Positions 50,981 to 59,680 are shown, counted from the stretch's first letter. The stretch: DNA of 64,000 nt from a bacterium (GCA_017744355.1 JAGIBK010000007.1:156203-220202); one strand, 5' to 3'. Translations and numbers: made by a program. The notes: generated by a model from the letters alone, not told the origin.

Positions 50981-53803
50981 ATGTCGCATTTTCGTCTTCT
51001 GACCGCCCTGGTCCTGTCCGCTTCCCTGCTCGCCGCTTGCAAGGCCCCGGCTTCGCTGAGTCTCTCGCCGGGCCTGGGTCTCTCGGCCCCTGCCGCCCAG
51101 GGCAGCGGGGCCACGATTCAGCGTGACCCGCGCGTGCTCTCGGGTGTCATCGAGTTTCCGGTGGCGCGCACGACTCAGGCGTCCGCCGCGGAGGTGATCA
51201 ACGCGGCGAGCCTCCAGCTCATCGACGTCGCCACGGGCATGACAATCACCACCGGCGTCACCGGCAACACCGGGGCGGCCGCCCAGAACTTCAGCCTCTC
51301 GCTGCCCGTCACCTACACCCCGACCCCCGGCCAGGTCTTCACGATCCAGGCGGTCAAGGGATTGGGCAGCAACGGCCTCGGCAACACGGCGGTTCGCCTG
51401 CGCACCTACCTCCAGTGGACCAACGCGGGCTGGACCAGCACGACGGGCTCCTCGACCATCGCCCTGACGGCGATGACCACGGCGCTATGTCTGCTGAGCC
51501 AGATCGACCCCGCCAACGTGACGCCCGCCTCCACCATCGGGAAGGTCGCTTACGCGGGGGGCGTCAGCACCTACTCGGGGCCTGTCACGGGCCACACCGC
51601 CCCCGAGGTCAACAACCTCACCGCTTCGGTTACCGCGGCGCTCGGCGGGGACGTGGACCCGGTTGCCACCATCACCCGGATCCAGCCGGTGGTCACCGGT
51701 CTCTCCTCGGTGCGAGGAGCGACGGGCGAGCTGGTCGCGGTCTTCGGGGACGGCTTCAGCCCCGTCTCGGGGGCTGCCACCGTCAGCTTCAACGGGGCGC
51801 CCGCCGGGACCTTCATGGCGCGCGGCCGCACGACGCTCTACGTCCTGGTCCCCGACGGGGCGACCACCGGCAACGTGACGGTCACGACCGTCAACGGCAC
51901 GAGCAACGGCTTCCCCTTCACGGTCATCAACCCGGGCTACACCGTCAACACGGCGGTCATCACGGGGCTCAACCGCTCGGTGCTCCGGGTGGGCGACAGC
52001 CTGACCATCACCGGCCGCAATTTCGACCCGGTGCCGGCCAACAATCTCGTGACCCTGAATGCGCTGAACCTGCCCGTGACGGGCGGCAGCGCCACCCACC
52101 TGACCCTGACCGTTCCCCCTGGCGCTGCCAGCGGGCCGGTCAAGATCACCAACTCGAACGGCGTGAGCGGCGCCCATTACCTGGGGATCATCTCTTCGGG
52201 GCCCAAGTCGCTGGTCGAGACCTTCACCGATGCGGCGACCCGGGATGCCAGCACGACCCTGACCTGGTCGAACACCAAGACCCTCGACATGCCGGACGTG
52301 GTGAGGTGGCGCCAGGAAGGGATGGATTTCGCCGCCCAGTCGGGCACCAGCTTCGTCAACACCTTCTCGGGGACCTACCCCAAGGGCGGCGGAGTCGGCC
52401 TGGTGCGTTCGGTGAATAGCAACAACTTCGTCGAGATGGAGACCCACCGCAACGCGGCGCTGACCGCTTACCAGTCCCTCGCGACCAACGGGGAGGTGTT
52501 GCTCGCGCTGGACACTGGCGGCACCCTTCGCCTGTACAAGAACAAGGAAGGTAGCCAGCTCAACCAGGAGTACCAGGTCAATGACCTCGGCTTGCCGTTC
52601 GTCAGCGAAGCCCGTGCAAACGAAACCGCGGGCCTCGCGGGCTTCCCGGGCAGCAATATCTTCTACTACCTGCCGACCGGGATCGCTTCGACCGACAAGC
52701 TCTACACGCTGGTGCTCACGAACTACGGCATCACTCGGGGGCCCGTGGTGCAGCTTCCCTTCCTGATCAACAAGTATGCGAGCAATGCCACCTACGGCTT
52801 CCGTATCGGGTCCAACGGGACGCGGCTCTTGATCTGGGGCGGGACCGCTCCCTCGCCGACGCCGAACATCACCACGGCGGCCAATATCTACGAGTTCATC
52901 GTCAATGGCTTCGCGACACCGACCTACGTCCGCGCCTCCTCGATGGTGAGCTGGGCGCAGCCGGCTGACACCAGAGATTACCAGACGTTCACGGGTGACG
53001 ATCGCTATTACTACCTGGCGTATCCGAGCACCTACTACTATCACCAGATGGTCGTCCAGTCGGATGCCACTCGCCCGTACACGACCGTCCCGTTCTACAT
53101 CAATGCCGGCGCCTACGGTTCGGGCAACAACAACGCGTCTGTTTGCTACGACATGAAGAACGACTGCTACTGGGTGTGGCACCCGAGTGCCGGCATGCTC
53201 AGCAAGAATGTTTCGTCAGGCGCGGTGTTCAGTAACGCGCGCGGCACGCACCACGTCACATCCCCGTTGATCTCACTGCCTTCCGGGCAGGCTTGGGATA
53301 CGCTGAGCACGGGGGTTGTGCTTCCCTACCAGAGCGCCATCAAGGTACAGATCCTGAATAGCGCCAACGCGGTGCTCTACACCCTGGCCCCTGAGGACCT
53401 CGGCAAGACCGTCAGCGTCAAGGATGCGCTCGCTGCTCACACGGGTCAGATCAAGCTGCGCGCGTACCTGGAGACCGGCGACACCACCAAGTCGCCGTTC
53501 CTGATGAACTGGGGGGTGACCTCCGCCTGGAAGGGCGGCACGGCGATCGCCCAGTCCAAGGAGTACGACACGGGCGCCGGCAACGAGGCGGTCCAGTACC
53601 TCTCGTACACCATGGATCAGCCGACAGGGGCCCCCTTGGCCAACGTCGAGTTCTCTGACAGCGCCGACAAGGCCAACTGGAGCCCCTGGACCACCCAGGT
53701 CCAGACCCTGAGCAAGCGCTACGTGCGCTGGCGGATCGTGATGCCGAGTCAAAACTTCTCGGGCACCCTCGCGACCCGCTTGCAGATCGACTACCAGTAC
53801 TAG
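50981..53803 (+). CDS. Large TIG/propeller-like lipoprotein (TIG operon B, gene 4)
   Basis: This 940-residue protein has the lipobox LAAC at Cys20 (CKAPASLSL). The layout follows 39595-42393: the shared N-terminal domain (ASLQLIDVATGMTITTG, FTIQAVKGLGSNGLGN), two TIG modules (FGDGFSPVSGAATVSFNG and GRNFDPVPANNLVTLN), SLVETFTDAATRDASTT, a propeller-like middle (FRIGSNGTRLLIWGG) and the end domain FSDSADKANWSPW, SKRYVRWRIVMP, TRLQIDYQY. The central portion differs most between the paralogs, as expected for a ligand-facing surface. Confidence 0.85.
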   Translation: MSHFRLLTALVLSASLLAACKAPASLSLSPGLGLSAPAAQGSGATIQRDPRVLSGVIEFPVARTTQASAAEVINAASLQLIDVATGMTITTGVTGNTGAAAQNFSLSLPVTYTPTPGQVFTIQAVKGLGSNGLGNTAVRLRTYLQWTNAGWTSTTGSSTIALTAMTTALCLLSQIDPANVTPASTIGKVAYAGGVSTYSGPVTGHTAPEVNNLTASVTAALGGDVDPVATITRIQPVVTGLSSVRGATGELVAVFGDGFSPVSGAATVSFNGAPAGTFMARGRTTLYVLVPDGATTGNVTVTTVNGTSNGFPFTVINPGYTVNTAVITGLNRSVLRVGDSLTITGRNFDPVPANNLVTLNALNLPVTGGSATHLTLTVPPGAASGPVKITNSNGVSGAHYLGIISSGPKSLVETFTDAATRDASTTLTWSNTKTLDMPDVVRWRQEGMDFAAQSGTSFVNTFSGTYPKGGGVGLVRSVNSNNFVEMETHRNAALTAYQSLATNGEVLLALDTGGTLRLYKNKEGSQLNQEYQVNDLGLPFVSEARANETAGLAGFPGSNIFYYLPTGIASTDKLYTLVLTNYGITRGPVVQLPFLINKYASNATYGFRIGSNGTRLLIWGGTAPSPTPNITTAANIYEFIVNGFATPTYVRASSMVSWAQPADTRDYQTFTGDDRYYYLAYPSTYYYHQMVVQSDATRPYTTVPFYINAGAYGSGNNNASVCYDMKNDCYWVWHPSAGMLSKNVSSGAVFSNARGTHHVTSPLISLPSGQAWDTLSTGVVLPYQSAIKVQILNSANAVLYTLAPEDLGKTVSVKDALAAHTGQIKLRAYLETGDTTKSPFLMNWGVTSAWKGGTAIAQSKEYDTGAGNEAVQYLSYTMDQPTGAPLANVEFSDSADKANWSPWTTQVQTLSKRYVRWRIVMPSQNFSGTLATRLQIDYQY

Positions 53804-53857
53804 CCGGGACGGGAGGGGGCAGCGATGCCCCCTCCCGCTTCCAGGAGGATTCTATCC

Positions 53858-54988
53858 ATGCGGATCACCTTGCGCCGTCTGATCGCAACAGCCCTCTGTC
53901 TCGTCCCTCTCGCCGCCTGTGCAAGCGAGGAGGACGGGATCCTTTTGCTTCCCGGCACCGGGGATAAGCCGGGCGTGATGGGCGAGGTCGGGGGCGAAGA
54001 GCCCAGCGACGATCCCACCCCGCCCCGGCGCACGCCCACCCCGGCGCCGACCTCTTCGTTACCCGAGGGCTGGGATCGCAGCCTCACCATGGCCTTGGCG
54101 GTGCAGAATCCTTCGGCGATCGGCGTGGACGGCTCGAACAACGTCTACGTCCTCTCCCAGCCGAGCACGCCGGATGTCCAGGGCAAGCCCTACCGCCTCT
54201 CGCAGTTTGGCGCCTTCGGGGCCTTCAAGCAGCAGGTCGCCCTGGAATTCTCGTTCCGGCGCATGGCCTTCTCGGGACCTGACGTCCTCTTGGCCGACGG
54301 GACGCACCTCATGCGCCTGGATGCGAGCATGAGCGTCATTGCGAGCGAGGTCTACAACCTCGCCACGCGCACCAGCCCCGCCCTGGCGGTGCGGCGCACC
54401 AATGCGGGCGAGTGGCTGGCGCTTGCGGGCGACGGCACGATCGCGCTGCGAACTCCGACCAAGAACTACACCCTGAACTTTGCGGCCGGCGAGGCCCCCA
54501 TCTCGCTCGCCTTCGACCAGACGGCCGGCCTCTGGGCCCTCGGGGGCGATACGCTCGCCTATTACGATCCCATGGATTCCTATGCGCGCACGACCGTCAG
54601 TGTTGCGGGGATCGGGGCCCTCAAGGACCTGGCGCCCAGCGAGGTGCAGAGTGAGGGGTTCTGCTGGGTGCTGGGCAGCGCGGGCCTCGCACGCTATGCC
54701 CTCGGCTTCGATGGCGAGCGCATCACCGTCGCGCGCGCGGCTGCTCCTTACGCCACGGCGGGCGATCGCCTCTTCGTCCGAAAGGGCGGCAACGCCCCGA
54801 TCGTCGTCAACGACACGACGGGCGTCATCCAGTGGCTCGATACTGCGGGCAGCCCGCTCGCCGGCAGCGGCGGCCTCTCGTCGGCGACCATGCCGGGCGG
54901 CATCGCGGGCGCGGCGGTGGACTCGACCGCCAACCTCTGGGTGGCGGGCAAGAGCAACCACCTGGTCGGACACACGCGGACGCGTTGA
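53858..54988 (+). CDS. Beta-rich lipoprotein, propeller-like (TIG operon B, gene 5)
   Basis: ATG 53858 lies behind CCAGGAGGATTCTATCC, giving 376 residues with the lipobox LAAC at Cys21 (CASEEDGILLLPG). A linker RRTPTPAPTSS leads to weak propeller-like repeats (VQNPSAIGVDGSNNVYVLS, APISLAFDQTAGLWALGG, GGIAGAAVDSTANLWVAG). It is paralogous to 43037-44095, and the shared acidic start CASE(D/E)(E/D) after the lipid-modified Cys is notable. It follows the preceding gene by 54 bp, the widest gap in this operon. Confidence 0.82.
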   Translation: MRITLRRLIATALCLVPLAACASEEDGILLLPGTGDKPGVMGEVGGEEPSDDPTPPRRTPTPAPTSSLPEGWDRSLTMALAVQNPSAIGVDGSNNVYVLSQPSTPDVQGKPYRLSQFGAFGAFKQQVALEFSFRRMAFSGPDVLLADGTHLMRLDASMSVIASEVYNLATRTSPALAVRRTNAGEWLALAGDGTIALRTPTKNYTLNFAAGEAPISLAFDQTAGLWALGGDTLAYYDPMDSYARTTVSVAGIGALKDLAPSEVQSEGFCWVLGSAGLARYALGFDGERITVARAAAPYATAGDRLFVRKGGNAPIVVNDTTGVIQWLDTAGSPLAGSGGLSSATMPGGIAGAAVDSTANLWVAGKSNHLVGHTRTR

Positions 54989-55109
54989 GGAACGGGCCGT
55001 CTGCCCTTTCGCCTCGTGCCGTTTTGGGCGATACTAATAGGGTTTGCTCGCTCTCGAAACGGCGGTTTGCCCTTTGTCCGAACGCTACGATCCTGAAAAG
55101 GCCGACTTG

Positions 55110-57386
55110 ATGCTTCGCACCCACCCCCTGCGGGTGCTGCGGCGCCTGTGGTTGCTCCTGCGCATCCTCGCCTCTTTCGCTTTCGTCGCATGGCTCAACC
55201 GCCAGCCCTGGGCCTCGCGCGACCCCGAGCTGGTCAAGGCCCGCGAGCACCGCGCGGCCGTGCGTTTCCGTGAAGCGCTGATCGAGCTGGGGCCCACCTT
55301 CATCAAGATCGGGCAGTTGCTCGCGACGCGCCCCGACATCCTGCCCCTGACCTACACCAAGGAGCTCGCCGCCCTTCAGGACCGGGTGCCGCCCTTCGAC
55401 TCGCGCGTCGCCATGGCGATCATCCGCGAGGAGCTGGGGCAGGACGCCCATGCGATCTACGCCTCTTTCGACGAGACGCCCCTTTCGGCGGCCTCCATCG
55501 GCCAGGTCCACCGCGCTCGCTTGCACTCGGGCGAAGAAGTGGTGGTCAAGGTCCAGCGCCCGAACCTCAGCGAGGTGATCGCGCTCGATCTGGCCATCCT
55601 GCGCCGCCTGGCCCAGTGGGGCACGGGCAAGGACCTGACGCGCTTCGGCATCCCGGTCGCCAAGGACATGCCCTACGTCGCGATCGCCGACCGACTCGCC
55701 AATAGCCTCTACGAGCAGATTGACTTCGTGCGCGAGGCCGACAACATCGAGGTCTTCCGGCGCAACTTCAAGGACTTCCCCATGGTCACGGCCCCCAAGC
55801 CGTACCGGGACTACACCACCACGCGGGTGCTCACCGAGGAGTACATCGAGGGCTTCAAGTTCGACGACTACGAGGGCATCAAGGGCGCGGGCCTGGACTA
55901 CGTCGAGGTGGCGAACCTCGGGGTGCGCGCCTTCATCAAGCAGGTGCTCGAGGACGGCTTCTTCCACGCCGACACCCACCCGGGCAACATCCTGATCCGG
56001 CCCTCGGGCGAGGTGGTCTACATCGACTTCGGGATGGTGGACACCTTGCCCGAAGAGAGCCAGCACATCCTGGTGGACCTGTTCATCCACCTGGTCCACC
56101 TGGACTTCGACGGCTTCATCACCGACCTCGTCAAGCTGGACTTCCTGCCCGAGAACGTCGATCGCGCGCGGGTGCTGCCCATCGTCGAGGACGTCTACGT
56201 CACCCAGATGGGGCTGACGGGCAAGACCTACAGCCTCAAGGAGATCCTCGACCGGGTCAGCGAGGTCATGTACGACTATCCCTTCTTCCTGCCCGAGCGC
56301 TTCGCCTTCCTCATGCGCTCGGTGGGTAGCATGGAGGGGGTGGTGCTCGAACACGAGCCTGCCTACAAGTTCCTCAACGTGGGCCTGCCCTTTGCCGGCA
56401 AGCTGATGCTCAACCCAGAGAAGCGTTTCTTGCGCGACAAGCTCTTCGCGGACCTGATGCAGGGCGATCGCCTCCGCCTGGACCGGCTGCTCGAGCTCTT
56501 CGAGTTCGCGGCCAAGGAGCCCACCTTCCGGGTCGGCGAGCTCGCGCCCATGGCCGTCTCCTACCTGCTTTCGGCCGAGGCGCGCGCCCACCGCAACGCG
56601 CTCACGGTCTCGGTGCTCTCTCCCGAGATGATGGCCGAGGACAGCGTGCTCGAACGCATCGTTGTCCGCCTCGCCTCGGACCCCAGCCTGTCGCCGAGCG
56701 ACGTCTTGATGCCCTTCTTCGCCTTCCTCCAGACCCACGACGGACTGGATTGGCTGGAGGTCGTCGTGCCGCGCGTGCGTCACGTCTCGCTCGAAGCGGG
56801 CCCGGCGCGCCACGTGCTGGCCATGCTCGCCGAGCTGCGCGCCCACCCGGATGCCTCGCGCCTGATCGGGGCGGCGTTTGCCGCCTGCAAGGTCATGCTC
56901 TCGGACCGGGCGCTGAGCCTCCAGCCGGTGGTCGATTGGCTCGCCACCGCCTTCGAGACCGAGGCGGGGCGCGCCCTGATCCTCGAAGGGGTGGCGTTCT
57001 TCGAGACCCTGACCCCGACCCAGCGCGACGAGCTCACCTTCATCGCGACCCTCGCGCTCGATCACCCGGAGCTGGACCTGTCGATCTTCGTGGGGCAGCT
57101 CGCGGCCTTCCTCACCACCCCCGACGCCGCCCCGGTGCGGGCGCTCGGTTTCGATTGGTTCGCGAGCGGCAGGGCCGACCAGGCCATGGCCCAGCTCTTG
57201 CAGCGATCGCTCTTCGACCGGGCCATGCGCGGCGAGCTCGTCGCTTCGCTGCTGCCCACCCTGCGATACCTCAGCTCGCCCGAGGCGGGTGACACGCGCC
57301 TGCAGATCATTTCGAGCGCCTGGCGCCGCCTGACCTCCTTCTTGCCGTCCGTTCCCCTACGCCCTTCTACCTCAGGAGAAGCTTGA
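55110..57386 (+). CDS. AarF/UbiB-family atypical kinase
   Basis: A TTG start at 55044 is possible, but ATG 55110 fits better (758 residues). The N-terminal helix LRRLWLLLRILASFAFVAWL may touch the membrane. Family motifs are all present: the K-x-GQ motif FIKIGQLLATRPDILP, the Ala-rich loop SAASIGQVHRA, the Lys strand EVVVKVQRP, the catalytic FHADTHPGNIL and the metal-binding YIDFGMV. UbiB proteins are atypical kinases or ATPases linked to quinone and isoprenoid lipid metabolism. The C-terminal 350 residues are a helical extension without a recognised domain. It is followed at 4 bp by a small gene, and then by a ferredoxin gene. Confidence 0.88.
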   Translation: MLRTHPLRVLRRLWLLLRILASFAFVAWLNRQPWASRDPELVKAREHRAAVRFREALIELGPTFIKIGQLLATRPDILPLTYTKELAALQDRVPPFDSRVAMAIIREELGQDAHAIYASFDETPLSAASIGQVHRARLHSGEEVVVKVQRPNLSEVIALDLAILRRLAQWGTGKDLTRFGIPVAKDMPYVAIADRLANSLYEQIDFVREADNIEVFRRNFKDFPMVTAPKPYRDYTTTRVLTEEYIEGFKFDDYEGIKGAGLDYVEVANLGVRAFIKQVLEDGFFHADTHPGNILIRPSGEVVYIDFGMVDTLPEESQHILVDLFIHLVHLDFDGFITDLVKLDFLPENVDRARVLPIVEDVYVTQMGLTGKTYSLKEILDRVSEVMYDYPFFLPERFAFLMRSVGSMEGVVLEHEPAYKFLNVGLPFAGKLMLNPEKRFLRDKLFADLMQGDRLRLDRLLELFEFAAKEPTFRVGELAPMAVSYLLSAEARAHRNALTVSVLSPEMMAEDSVLERIVVRLASDPSLSPSDVLMPFFAFLQTHDGLDWLEVVVPRVRHVSLEAGPARHVLAMLAELRAHPDASRLIGAAFAACKVMLSDRALSLQPVVDWLATAFETEAGRALILEGVAFFETLTPTQRDELTFIATLALDHPELDLSIFVGQLAAFLTTPDAAPVRALGFDWFASGRADQAMAQLLQRSLFDRAMRGELVASLLPTLRYLSSPEAGDTRLQIISSAWRRLTSFLPSVPLRPSTSGEA

Positions 57387-57390
57387 ACCT

Positions 57391-57693
57391 ATGCCCCTCG
57401 ATCTCGACATCAGCCAGCTGCGCCTCTTGAGCGAAGCCTACCTCGCGACCCTTCCGCCCGTCGAGGAGGACGCCCTCGAAGTCATGCCCCCCATCCTCCA
57501 GCGCCTGTTCGATCAGGCCCAGGACCAGATCGGCAATAACGCCTACCGCCTCGACCTCGGCGCCGAGGATGCCGGTATCCTCCGGGATGCCCTTCATTCG
57601 CAGCTCGAATTCGCCGCCGACGAAGGGGATATCTTCGCTCTGGGCGAGCTGCCCGGCATCATCGCCCAGCTGGAGCGCGTTGCAAGTACCTAA
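57391..57693 (+). CDS. Small acidic protein of unknown function
   Basis: This 100-residue, acidic, helical protein (LDLDISQLRLLSEAYLAT, PPILQRLFDQAQDQIGNN, LHSQLEFAADEGDIFALG) has no signal peptide. Its ribosome site AGGAGAAG lies within the end of the kinase gene, so the two are translated together. It resembles no family I can name. Association with the kinase or the ferredoxin is inferred from gene order only. Confidence 0.75.
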   Translation: MPLDLDISQLRLLSEAYLATLPPVEEDALEVMPPILQRLFDQAQDQIGNNAYRLDLGAEDAGILRDALHSQLEFAADEGDIFALGELPGIIAQLERVAST

Positions 57694-57773
57694 GCGGGGT
57701 ATGAGGTAACCAAGAGCGCCTGGCAAGCCCGTTTGGGCGCTTCTATAACGACGTAGTAGACAAGGACCCCGGC

Positions 57774-58082
57774 ATGATCGATGTGAAGTTCACGATTGGC
57801 GAAGAGACCCAGACCTTCTCGGTGGAGCCCGGGGTCAATCTGCTGGCGTCGGCCATCGAGGCGGGAGTCCCCATCGAGTACGTGTGCAAGTCTGGCCGGT
57901 GCTGCACGTGCAAGGTCAAGGTCCTGGCCGGGGAGAAGAACCTCAGCGCCCCTAATCACAACGAGACCTTCCGCCTAGGCCGGGACAAGATCAAGCGGAA
58001 CTGGCGTCTCGCCTGCCAATCCACCGTCAACGGGCCCATCGAGGTCGTGCACAACGTCTTCCTCAGGACGGGGCAGCCATAG
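57774..58082 (+). CDS. 2Fe-2S plant-type ferredoxin
   Basis: This 102-residue protein has the plant-type ferredoxin layout. The beta-grasp N-terminus FTIGEETQTFSVEPGVNLL is followed by the cluster-binding loop CKSGRCCTC (Cys38, Cys43, Cys46; Cys44 is extra) and the fourth ligand Cys81 in WRLACQSTV. It carries electrons in the cytoplasm. The partner is unknown, but its place after an AarF/UbiB kinase suggests a link with quinone-modifying hydroxylation. A terminator directly follows the stop codon. Confidence 0.9.
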   Translation: MIDVKFTIGEETQTFSVEPGVNLLASAIEAGVPIEYVCKSGRCCTCKVKVLAGEKNLSAPNHNETFRLGRDKIKRNWRLACQSTVNGPIEVVHNVFLRTGQP

Positions 58083-58085
58083 AAG

Positions 58086-58112
58086 AAGCCCCCTGCGCCA
58101 TTGCAAGGGGCT
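58086..58112 (+). terminator. Terminator after the ferredoxin gene
   Basis: The arms AAGCCCCCTGC and GCAAGGGGCTT pair with one mismatch around a short loop, 3 bp after the stop codon. No strong T tract follows, so efficiency is uncertain. Confidence 0.6.
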
Positions 58113-58262
58113 TGAGAGCGAGACCGAAAGGTCTTGCGCACGCAGCCGGACCAATTGGCGATGCGCCATTGAATCGCGATGGCTTGACTGCACGGTAGGA
58201 TTATTTTACTTACGTTACGAATGTTTGTAAAGCTTTGCGACTTGCTTGTTCGGTAATAACTA
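58113..58262. other. Non-coding gap between ferredoxin and XRE genes
   Basis: This gap holds no credible ORF. It becomes AT-rich from 58199 (ATTATTTTACTTACGTTACG) toward the promoter of the regulator gene. TTACTTACGTTACGAA contains an imperfect symmetric pattern that could be an operator, possibly for the XRE protein itself, but this is speculative. Confidence 0.3.
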
Positions 58263-58291
58263 TCGGCAGAGTGCTCACATAGGCGTATAAT
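58263..58291 (+). promoter_or_regulatory. Sigma-70-type promoter of the XRE regulator gene
   Basis: TCGGCA (58263-58268) and a perfect TATAAT (58286-58291) are separated by 17 bp. Transcription would start near 58299, giving a leader of about 70 nt. This is the clearest promoter in the window. Confidence 0.75.
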
Positions 58292-58366
58292 GTGCCCAGG
58301 ACGGCTCTACAGGAGGAGCGGCACCGCTGAGTGCCGCCAAACAACAGAGAAAGGGGGGACAGGCAC

Positions 58367-58801
58367 ATGAGTTTCGCAAATCCGCTCGGCGAGTTCTTGC
58401 GCAGTTTCCGACAGGCGCGTGGCTTGACGGCCATGGACGTGGCCCAGCGCTGTCAGATCCCCGTCTCGGTCGTCCTGGACATCGAGCACGGTGACAAGCC
58501 CGATGCCGACACCATGCGGACCCTTTCCGAGGGGCTCGCGATCCCCCTGGTCGATCTGCACCGCGTGGCGCAGGGCGAAAAGGTCGAGCTTCCCGCCCCC
58601 ACCATGCTGCCGGCGGTGCCCGAGACCGTGCCGGCCGCCGTCATGCCCCCGGTCCACGACCCCTTCGACGAGATCGAGCGATCGCCGACCATCCTCGAGG
58701 CGGTCCGGGGCCTCAGCCCCGCCCAGATCGAGAAGGTCATGGACTACATCCAGATGCTCAAACTGGCCGAGCTCGGCCGGAAGCGATCGCTCTCCACCTA
58801 G
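58367..58801 (+). CDS. XRE-family helix-turn-helix regulator
   Basis: ATG 58367 follows AAGGGGGGACAGGCAC; an upstream ATG at 58331 lacks a site. It has 144 residues. Residues about 5-65 form the Cro/C1-type HTH (LGEFLRSFRQARGLTAMDVA, then IPVSVVLDIEHGDKPDADTM). A Pro-rich linker leads to a C-terminal helix that may dimerise (LSPAQIEKVMDYIQMLKLAE). It is expected to bind DNA as a dimer. It is preceded by a strong promoter and followed by a strong terminator, so it is monocistronic. The targets are unknown. Confidence 0.88.
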   Translation: MSFANPLGEFLRSFRQARGLTAMDVAQRCQIPVSVVLDIEHGDKPDADTMRTLSEGLAIPLVDLHRVAQGEKVELPAPTMLPAVPETVPAAVMPPVHDPFDEIERSPTILEAVRGLSPAQIEKVMDYIQMLKLAELGRKRSLST

Positions 58802-58816
58802 CGCGGTGCGCGTTTT

Positions 58817-58860
58817 CAGAAAATAGACCGCCCTCTGATGAGAGGGCGGTCTATTTTCTG
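58817..58860 (+). terminator. Terminator of the XRE regulator gene
   Basis: A perfect 20-bp stem (CAGAAAATAGACCGCCCTCT with its complement, loop GATG) begins 15 bp after the stop codon. Confidence 0.85.
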
Positions 58861-58903
58861 GGAATATAAACTATGGCTCGGTTGTATTTTGTGTGAGGTG
58901 GCC

Positions 58904-59662
58904 ATGAACATCAACGTGAAGTGGGGCGATACCCTGAGCGGCCTGGCGGCGAAGTTCGGGACTTCGGTCCAGAAGCTCGCCAAGGACAACGGCATCACCG
59001 ATCCCAACCAGATCCTCGCCGGTGCCAACCTCAAGCTCGGCGGCGACCGCGCCAAGGCCAATGGGGCCGAGCGCTTCAACTCGTACCGTGGCGAAGGGGC
59101 GTCGGGTGCCGGGGGCATCTCGCCGCTGCCGGAAGGCTACAAGCCGCCCGTCTCGGCCGAGGAGATCGCAAGCAAGCTCGGCGTGCCCCTGGAGAATGTC
59201 CAGCAGTACTGGCCCCACATCGCCAAGGCCATGGAGGATGCGGGGATCAACGAGCCCGAGGCCATGGTGGCGATGCTCGCCACGGTCAAGGTCGAGACCG
59301 GCAGCTTCCAGCCCATCTCCGAGTACGCGAGCGGCCATGCTTACGAAGGTCGCTCGGACCTGGGCAACACCGAGCCCGGCGATGGTGCGCGCTTCAAGGG
59401 GCGCGGCTTCATCCAGCTGACTGGTCGTGCCAATTACCGCGAGTACGGCAAGAAGCTCGGCATCGACCTTGAGAGCAACCCGGACCTCGCGCTGGATCCG
59501 GCGGTCTCGGCCAAGATCCTGGTGCAGTACTTCCAGGACCGGAACATCCCCGAGAAGGCGGTGGCCGGCGACTGGCAGGGCGTGCGCCGGGCCGTGAACG
59601 GCGGCCTCAACGGCTGGAACGTCTTCAGCGACGCGGTCAGCGACCTCTCGCGCCTCGCCTGA
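58904..59662 (+). CDS. LysM-GH19 endolysin-like muramidase or chitinase
   Basis: ATG 58904 follows GAGGTGGCC, giving 252 residues. Residues 2-46 form a LysM glycan-binding domain (VKWGDTLSGLAAKFGTS, ITDPNQILAGANLKLG). Residues about 80-250 form a GH19 catalytic domain, with candidate catalytic Glu131 (VKVETGSF) and Glu140, then the family motif KGRGFIQLTGRANY (165-178) and AVNGGLNGW near the end. GH19 endolysins cleave peptidoglycan glycan strands, or chitin. There is no signal peptide, as in phage lysins that need a holin, but no phage genes are nearby. It may be a domesticated lysin or be released by lysis. Confidence 0.87.
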   Translation: MNINVKWGDTLSGLAAKFGTSVQKLAKDNGITDPNQILAGANLKLGGDRAKANGAERFNSYRGEGASGAGGISPLPEGYKPPVSAEEIASKLGVPLENVQQYWPHIAKAMEDAGINEPEAMVAMLATVKVETGSFQPISEYASGHAYEGRSDLGNTEPGDGARFKGRGFIQLTGRANYREYGKKLGIDLESNPDLALDPAVSAKILVQYFQDRNIPEKAVAGDWQGVRRAVNGGLNGWNVFSDAVSDLSRLA

Positions 59663-59680
59663 TTTTTCAATCCTTCGATG

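Noticed and set aside
54825..57065. 746-codon minus-strand frame
   Set aside because: It is antisense to the AarF/UbiB kinase gene, which carries all family motifs.
58904..59662. Prophage remnant around the endolysin-like gene
   Set aside because: No holin, integrase, terminase or structural gene is found on either side; the neighbours are an XRE regulator gene and the dap cluster.
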